Assembly (NCBI GenBank): GCA_031002005.1
Contig: CM061921.1
Span: 144,803,283-144,867,282, forward strand
Reading direction: 5' to 3'
DNA length: 64,000 bases
Origin: Vandiemenella viatica
Lineage: Eukaryota > Arthropoda > Insecta > Orthoptera > Morabidae
Under the pieces are notes generated by a model, which ran no database searches, was not told the DNA's origin, and saw only the letters and a program-made list of their open reading frames with translations. Shown here piece after piece: positions 57,801 to 64,000 of this stretch. The number at the start of each line of letters is the position of its first letter. Within the stretch, counting starts at the first letter, position 1. A program made the position numbers and the translations under genes.

Positions 57801-58028
57801 GTGCGTGGTGAGAAGGCGGTAATGACTTGGCCTCGCATTCGGGAGGACGGCGGTTCGAATCCCTGTCCGGGCATCCAGATTTGGGTTTTCCATGGCTTCC
57901 CCAAATCACTCCAGGTGAATGCTTCCATCAAAAGACCATGACCGAATTCCTTCCCGTTCCAAAACCCGATCTTTTCATGCCTCTAATGACCTCGACGTCG
58001 ACGAGGCGTATAGTTATAACACAAAAAA
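57798..58028 (+). mobile_element. SINE, tRNA-derived, inside the hAT element
   Basis: GTGCGTGGTGAGAAGGCGGT head, GGCGGTTCGAATCC B box, CCGGGCATCCAGATTTGGG, TTTTCCATGGCTTCCCC, 'tctaatgacctcgacgtcga'. Imperfect flanks GCGAGCACGGA (57787-57797) and GCGAGCGTGGA (58029-58039) are a likely 11-bp target duplication. A small deletion is visible after GGTGAATGC. Confidence 0.85.
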
Positions 58029-58230
58029 GCGAGCGTGGAGATGAACGGTGGGGTGGCCTTGTGCTTGACGCTTGAATTAGTGTAACCAGCCACGAACTCC
58101 ACAAAGTTCGTATGATAAAGACTGGTTTTTGGACATGTACATAATTATTTAAATAATTTAATTCACTTGTGAAATCATCCCACATTTTTTGTTGTTGAAA
58201 GATCAGGCAAAAATAAATCAATATGGCAGT

Positions 58231-59988
58231 TGTAACACATCTTAGAATTTCGCATAACGAAATTAGTTGCTGAGATAGCGAGTTCAGTTGAAGTATATGG
58301 GACCATCATTTTAAAGTCATTTTTATAGTCAATTTTGATAATATTTCCCAGTAATATGTCCTATATAAGCATTTATTCAAGTGTTAACAGTAAATTCAAT
58401 AGTTAAATTCATTTAAACAGCTGTTAAGAAACTTAACCTTAGATTTGACTAGGTAGTATTTGACTTTCATTTAATTTCACTAAATCAATATATTTCTTTA
58501 GTTCAAAAGATGTTTAGGTAAATAGATAGCCAGAAGATGATTAATTTTGTTGTCAAAAGATCTTACTTAGAGTCTGAATATGTTTAAAAGTGATTTGCCA
58601 GTTCAGAATTTTATCACGTAATTTTCCACTCCAAACTCGAAGTATTTAGCTATCAGAAAACAGTTAAGAAATCAAGTGATAGATAGAAAGCATCATAATT
58701 TCGGTTTAAATAACATATTAAAATTTTAGAGAGATTCATGTATTCTAAAGATCGTTTTTGAATACAATTCGATATAGCCAGACATGTGATTCAGGTAAAA
58801 GTTCGATATTTCAGTCTTTTTCCGGGGATTCATGAAAAGAAATTATATACAGAGTAAAGTTCATTTAAATATAAAGATTTCTGGAAAAGTTCTATTTCAA
58901 AATATTAAAGCATTTAATTGTAATAAAATAAATTGGGTTTTGGCGCGAGAAAGCGCTTGGACGAAATGATGCGATCGTCCGGCATTCGTCTGGAGTGAAA
59001 TTTAGAAAATTCGTAATAAATCAGGGAGTAGACTTAGAGATTTCAAATTTTTACAGTAATAGTTTTTCATTAGGGAAATTTGTTTAGAGTTATTTTCAAG
59101 TCGATATTCGGAATATTTCAAGACATTAAATTTTGTTTTCGAATTTTAGACCACTTTCAAAATTAGGTAAAATTCTTTATTCAACATCAGAGAATAGATG
59201 AGCAATAGGAGAGTAGAATCAAATTTGTTTCAGCTCGATAGGAGCAATATTTCGAAAGTTATGGCAATCACATCTTTATGACTCTTTTCTGGCGAAACTA
59301 TTAAAGTTACAAAATTTTTTATAATAACTTAATTTGACGTTTGTAACAATATCTTGCTACTACCTAAATTTCAGAGAGCTAGGATGATTTTTATTGTCAT
59401 GATCAAATTAGATTTCGTAACATTTGTCTGAAACTGATCAGCTATCGCATAAAGTCCCTGGGAAAATCAAGATAAGGAAGTTCTCACGGTCCAATCCTAT
59501 ATATACCCCCTCCAGAACCTACTCTCGCCCATTCAAGAAGCAGCAGTTAGTCGGTATAGACGCATTATGTAGTAAGGTGGCCAGCTCTGGGCTCGTGGTG
59601 CGGCAAACTGCTAATTTGTTTAGTATCGGTTGAAATTTTGTCATCATGGGTGGAAGTTTTATTTTGAAGAACTTATGAAGTTAAGAAATAGTGGTAACGA
59701 GGGGTTTGGTCGTGCTCGAATGGTCAGTCGAATCTGTGAAATAGATTTGGAAAGGTTGTCTGATTGCCTGTGCAGTTTTCTGACTTTGTAGAATTTTCAA
59801 AGAATATATCCATTCTACCAGAACTGAACAATCTTCATTGAACTTTCACCTTTCCTTAGTTTCTGGTTAAAACTATGGTGGTGACTGTGTTTAAAGCTAA
59901 GTCAGAACTGTATCACCTTAGGTTTGCACGATCACAGTTAAGATTCAAGTTTATGCTCCACCCCAAGCATAAGCTAGTTTTTCTTACA
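58231..59988 (+). mobile_element. Solo LTR, copy 2, with 4-bp target duplication
   Basis: The 1758-bp block shares the start TGTAACACATCTTAGAATTT and a CTTACA end with copy 1 at 49434-51187. The duplication CAGT is exact at 58227-58230 and 59989-59992. A TATA-like CTATATATACCCCC is near 59497. No internal coding region. Inserted within the hAT element, so it is younger than that element. Confidence 0.9.
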
Positions 59989-60169
59989 CAGTATTATATG
60001 GAAATAGAATTTAATTATGAAAAAAGATTGATTTTTAATTTATTTTGGTAAAATATTAAAATCTAAATAATTATATATTTATTTTCCACATCCGCATCCG
60101 CTTCCGCAAAACATCCGCATCCGCAAACGCATACACAAAGATGACATCTGCAACAACCCTATTTCCATT

Positions 60170-60880
60170 TCACTTGCGCAGCAACAGCAGAATGAAGCCA
60201 AGCGTTATCATGCTGAAGCAAGATGCTGTATATATTTCTTCTCTTGGACAACTGAGCCTCTCTAACCTTTCCTTAGAGTTCACTGTAGGCTGCAACATTG
60301 ACAATTCATTGTTAGTAACAAAATTTACATACCTACAGCTTTAAAAATCACAAAGACTATCATGAAAATCTTTTGTCTTCACTGAGGCTGCTTCCCATTT
60401 TTCACACCAATCCACAATTTGCTTCCTTATTTTAGGAGTACAGTGGTGTCCCCATGACTCATCAAATGTTTGAATGAAAATAAAAAAATTGAATCCTTCT
60501 AAATCAAAGTAGTCGAAAAGCTTTTGAGAAAATTCAACCTGTACAGCCTTCTGACATGCATTCAACATTGTTAGCACCCACCTTGAAGTGATTTTGTTTA
60601 AATGTAGCTCTTTTGTAGTAATTTTCTGCACATTACCATACCTTACTGCATTAATAGCATGAACAGTGATCTACGCTTATTTGTGAACCAGTTCATGAAT
60701 TTTCAAAGCTTTCTGTGATGTAATGTTCATTGTAGTTGTGTGTGTGTTAGAGAGAGATATATATATATATTTGAGGGTATTGTAGAATTGTGCACACAAG
60801 CTGTACAGGAATTTCCATTGGGTTAACATTTACCATTATGAACTAGAAAAATAATAAATATGTGTTAGGCAATGGACATA
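60170..60880. other. Nothing recognised
   Basis: A 96-residue minus frame at 60341-60631 ('KITTKELHLNKITSRWVLTM') is open but unrecognised; it may belong to a LINE or hAT relic. A TA microsatellite lies at 60757-60770. Confidence 0.3.
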
Positions 60881-63800
60881 TGAATCTCCTGTCCATTCAG
60901 TTTTTGTGATTATAACAGGCACTTGACATTTATTTTCCAACCTATTAATGTGGTAGATTATTCATCACTTCCCTTGGTAACTTATTCCAATCCATGACTC
61001 TTTTACCTACAAAATAAACTTTTCCCACTCCCTTGTGCCTGTAGTCTAGAGTAGGCTTGTGATCTTTTCCCTTTCATGCACTACTTTTAGTTCTTCCACC
61101 AATGTCGTTCCAAGCTTCATCACCATTCTTTCAATGAGTCCCAGTCGAACGTCTTTATCATATCAGTTACCGATTGTGTTCTGTGGTAACTTTCACAGAC
61201 AAATCTGCAATGTACTCTGTCTCCAAAATATGGGTCCCATACTCTACACCACTATATTCAGGCAATTGTCTGACCAGCATTTTATTCAGATTCCCTTACC
61301 TCTTTGGTTTCATTCCCTCATCACTCTTTCCAATAAATGAGGGTTTTGAAACCTTGTCCTACCACCTGCCCATTTAAGATTATCATCAAATGTTATGCCA
61401 AGATATTTACACTTCATTTCTTCAATAAGCAATTTCTTCTACATCCTATAATCATAAAAAACCTTTATTAATATATCTGTGCACCATTTCAGCTGATTCT
61501 TCATGGCATTTATATTCATTCCATGCTGAACTACCCAGCTAGATATCCTGTCCAGGTCACCCTGCAGCTGTTCATTCTTTTCCCATGCTGATCCTAATAT
61601 ATGACATTATGTCATCTGAAAATAACCAAATTTCTGACTGTAAACTGTTCACTCGGTTATTCATCAGAATGATGAATAGCAGTGGTACCAGTTCACTTCC
61701 ATGTGGCACTCCAATTTTCACTTCTACCTCTTTTGACACAGCATTTTCCAATCTGACGCTTCTATTCCTCTAATCAGCTTGTTGCTCTTTTCATCCACTC
61801 CAATGATTTTTACATATTCTGGAATTGTCTTATCAAACCAGTTTCAAATTTTATGCTATTTCTTCATCCATTTCTACAATTGTCTGTTTACCATACCTTC
61901 TCGTCAGTACACTACTACAGTCTAGATGCATCTTTTAGCTGTCCTCCTGCAACCATAATTTTTTTCATAAACCAATCTTTAGTTCTTCCCTTGCTACTGT
62001 TAATTCCTTGATCAGTTATTGTAATTTATCCCTACTTCCTTGCCATCTCTTAACTCTGTTTTGTTCTCTTCTTACTAGCCTATTTATCCTCCTAACCTCC
62101 CTATTTTAGTTTGTAGGTTCCATACTTCTCTTTATTTTCTGTTTTAGAATTAACTTCTCCAATTCTTGTTATTTCCTGGAACTACGTCCACTTTAACTCC
62201 TCTGTAACATGTGCTTTTCTTCCACATACTGAACCTTCCCATGAAATATTTATTTAGTTCTGAAATATGTGACTTTTTATAATTATACCTATCACGATCT
62301 TCGATCACCTGGTAAATTTAAATCTTCACCAATAATTACTATTTTATACTCAACTTAGAACTCTGAAAATGTATTTAGTTTCTCCTCAAGGACCTCATCT
62401 TCATGATTAATTCTTTTAATGCGGCAAGTACAGCCAAAACGTTTTTTCTTTTTTATCAGTCCATTAATCAACCCCTAGTAATACACTTCAGTGTTCTGTG
62501 AAGGTTAACTGTAGTAATCTTTGCTAACCACTCCTCCACCTATTGCTCCTCCAGATCTACAGTACACTCTATAACTGTTGGGAAAAATCCATGTTGTCTA
62601 TTACTCCTTCCTGTAGCCAGGACTTTACCATTATAATGTGTATCTCCTTTGAAAAACCAAATGCTATTACTTTGTTCCTTATACCCCTAAAGCTCACTAG
62701 AAATCATCTTATACCTGGATTTGTGCTATTTTCAACATTATTCTTCATCTTCCTAGTTATCACCCCATCTTTTATTATTTGTACATCTTCAACTATTTCT
62801 TTAGCAGTTATTATGATTTTTTATCTGCATTTAGTATACATCTGATTACATCTAAGATTTATCCACTCACCAGCAGCCTCTAATCCATAAAAAGGCACGG
62901 CCTAACCCATCATAATTGGAAGTGGGCTCTCTTACAGCATTAGCTAATAGCTCAGGAAGTACTCCCTTACATCTTTTGTTAGTTGTAGGCCTTTCCTAAT
63001 GAAACCACACCTACCAACGGTGTCCACAGGCATAACTCCCAAGACAGAATTAATGTCTTTCTCACACAGTACCTCCATCTCCATGTTTATCTGCCTCATA
63101 GTATAGTTCAACTTTGGTCAGTCATGGCAAGTGAAAACCTGCGTGAGCTCAACCATGGTTTGCTGCACTTCTTTCACCCCCTTCCTTAGCTCACTGTCTA
63201 TTCTATAACTCCTGTTTCTAGCAGTAATATTCTTGGCACCCCTCCTCTATCACTAATCTATCCTCCTCAGTGAAATCCATACAAAGTGATAGTGTACCCC
63301 TTATTACCTAATGTAATATTACACTAGATTTGAAAAAAACTGGCAGCCTGTTCCTAACTGATTCTGCAGATCATAAATATCAGCTAGGAGCAGAACTGTA
63401 TTCTTCATATTTTTTCCTTGCACGTCACTATTCCCAATTCTGCTGCGTCTCACCTTTTCCTACATCTGCATGACTCTCTTCTCTTTCTGACTCTGGCAAT
63501 AGGTCAAACCTATTTCTCCCTTGAAGTGTCTGGCTTCTTCATCGTGTTTACCATATTTCCTGCATGACCTGTTATCAGCTCCCAACCACTCTTTTCACAA
63601 TCCCATCTAAACTCACCATCTTTCCATTCAGCCTCTATAGGCTGAGTCTGAAGAGGCCCATCATTTTGCTCTTCTCCCTGATGGTTTTACCCATTTCTCT
63701 AGTATTTTCTTCTTGGTCTTTAAGTTTCCTATCCCTAAAACAAAGTGAACAAAACCATGGTAAAGCCTCATTTAATTTCCAATTTCCTTCTCCAGTACAT

Positions 63801-64000
63801 CCCCAGTGAAAATACTTTTTACCTCACTGCAGTCCACACCATTTGACACAAACCTGTGACTAATTTTCCTGGCATAATTCTTCCAAAAACTCCTAATAAC
63901 TCCTACACAAATGTTAAGGTTTAAAAATGAATCTCTATGTATTTTGAAATTAACACATATGGTAATAAAAATTATGTGATGCACTTAAATGATTTTTTCC
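60880..64000 (-). mobile_element. Non-LTR retrotransposon (LINE), minus strand, heavily decayed
   Basis: Read on the minus strand and joining frames: a 'MVKSWL..' endonuclease trace near 62640-62660; RT blocks 'GVPHGSELVPLLFI' (about 61670-61712) and 'LFSDDIMSY' (61600-61627, the FADD motif with Ala changed to Ser); 'KCKYLGITFDDNLKW' (about 61360-61420, start of the thumb). The stop density is high. The upstream minus frame at 63984-63772 could be an ORF1 remnant. It runs to the window edge. Confidence 0.65.

Larger units (their letters stand above)
56449..60161. mobile_element. hAT-type element, 3.7 kb, with nested insertions
   Basis: The left end TAGGGATGTAACGGATATCC and right end (reverse complement) TAGGGTTGTTGCAGATG are imperfect inverted ends. 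Flanking TTTCCATT is exact at 56441-56448 and 60162-60169, an 8-bp duplication as hAT elements make. Both sub-terminal regions carry repeats of CGCATCCGC (56466-56530 and 60090-60130). No transposase is recognised, so it is non-autonomous or internally deleted. It contains a SINE and a solo LTR; without them about 1.7 kb would remain. Confidence 0.85.

Noticed and set aside
1..64000. CRISPR arrays, bacterial operons, riboswitches
   Set aside because: Spliced exons, SINEs and LINEs show a eukaryotic nuclear sequence; no direct-repeat/spacer array is present.

Overview
This is a eukaryotic, AT-rich, repeat-dense stretch of nuclear genome, almost certainly from an insect. The repeat types point to an orthopteran with a large genome, probably a locust of the Schistocerca type. 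That is inference from recognised repeats: tRNA-derived SINEs with the 'CCATGGTTTCCCCAAATCAC' body, a CR1-type LINE ending in TGTAGA repeats, a Tc1 element starting CACTGAAGAG, and many Penelope-like elements. There are no bacterial-style operons, and nearly all short open frames are chance or transposon-derived.

One host gene is recognised. Five + strand exons of a carnosine N-methyltransferase (CARNMT1 / UPF0586 family) lie at 19297-19463, 23005-23145, 23251-23416, 32679-32787 and 35232-35356. Splice phases join perfectly and the reading frame stays open. The N-terminal exon(s) and the last exon were not found in the window. Introns of 0.1 to 9 kb are filled with transposons.

Layout: 1-600 LINE tail and SINE remnants; 5.3-6.25 kb dead mariner transposase; 7.3-11.7 kb nearly full-length but frameshifted CR1-type LINE with tandem 5'UTR monomers and an esterase-like ORF1; 12.7-13.1 kb hAT remnant; 13.7-15.3 kb SINEs; 17.0-17.7 kb candidate LTR; 18.6-18.9 kb folded-back Penelope tail; 19.3-35.4 kb CARNMT1 exons, whose introns contain a deleted Gypsy element (20.6-22.8 kb) and Penelope fragments; 38.2-43.7 kb three Penelope copies, two of them head to head, with a SINE-in-SINE nest; 46.7-46.9 kb GC-rich hAT MITE; 47-48 kb LINE endonuclease remnant; 48.2-51.4 kb very long palindrome interrupted by a solo LTR; 52.1-53.3 kb Tc1 element; 54.6-56.2 kb Penelope copy with about 390-bp inverted ends; 56.4-60.2 kb hAT element with a perfect 8-bp target duplication, carrying a SINE and a second copy of the same solo LTR; 60.9-64 kb dead minus-strand LINE.

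The clearest unusual structures are the long near-zero-spacer palindrome with its dated LTR insertion, the recurrent inverted organisation of Penelope elements with hammerhead-like motifs in their tails, and several nested insertions whose order can be read from exact target-site duplications. I saw no evidence for a wholly new gene system. Two short open frames (28489-28773 and 36617-37043) remain unexplained.
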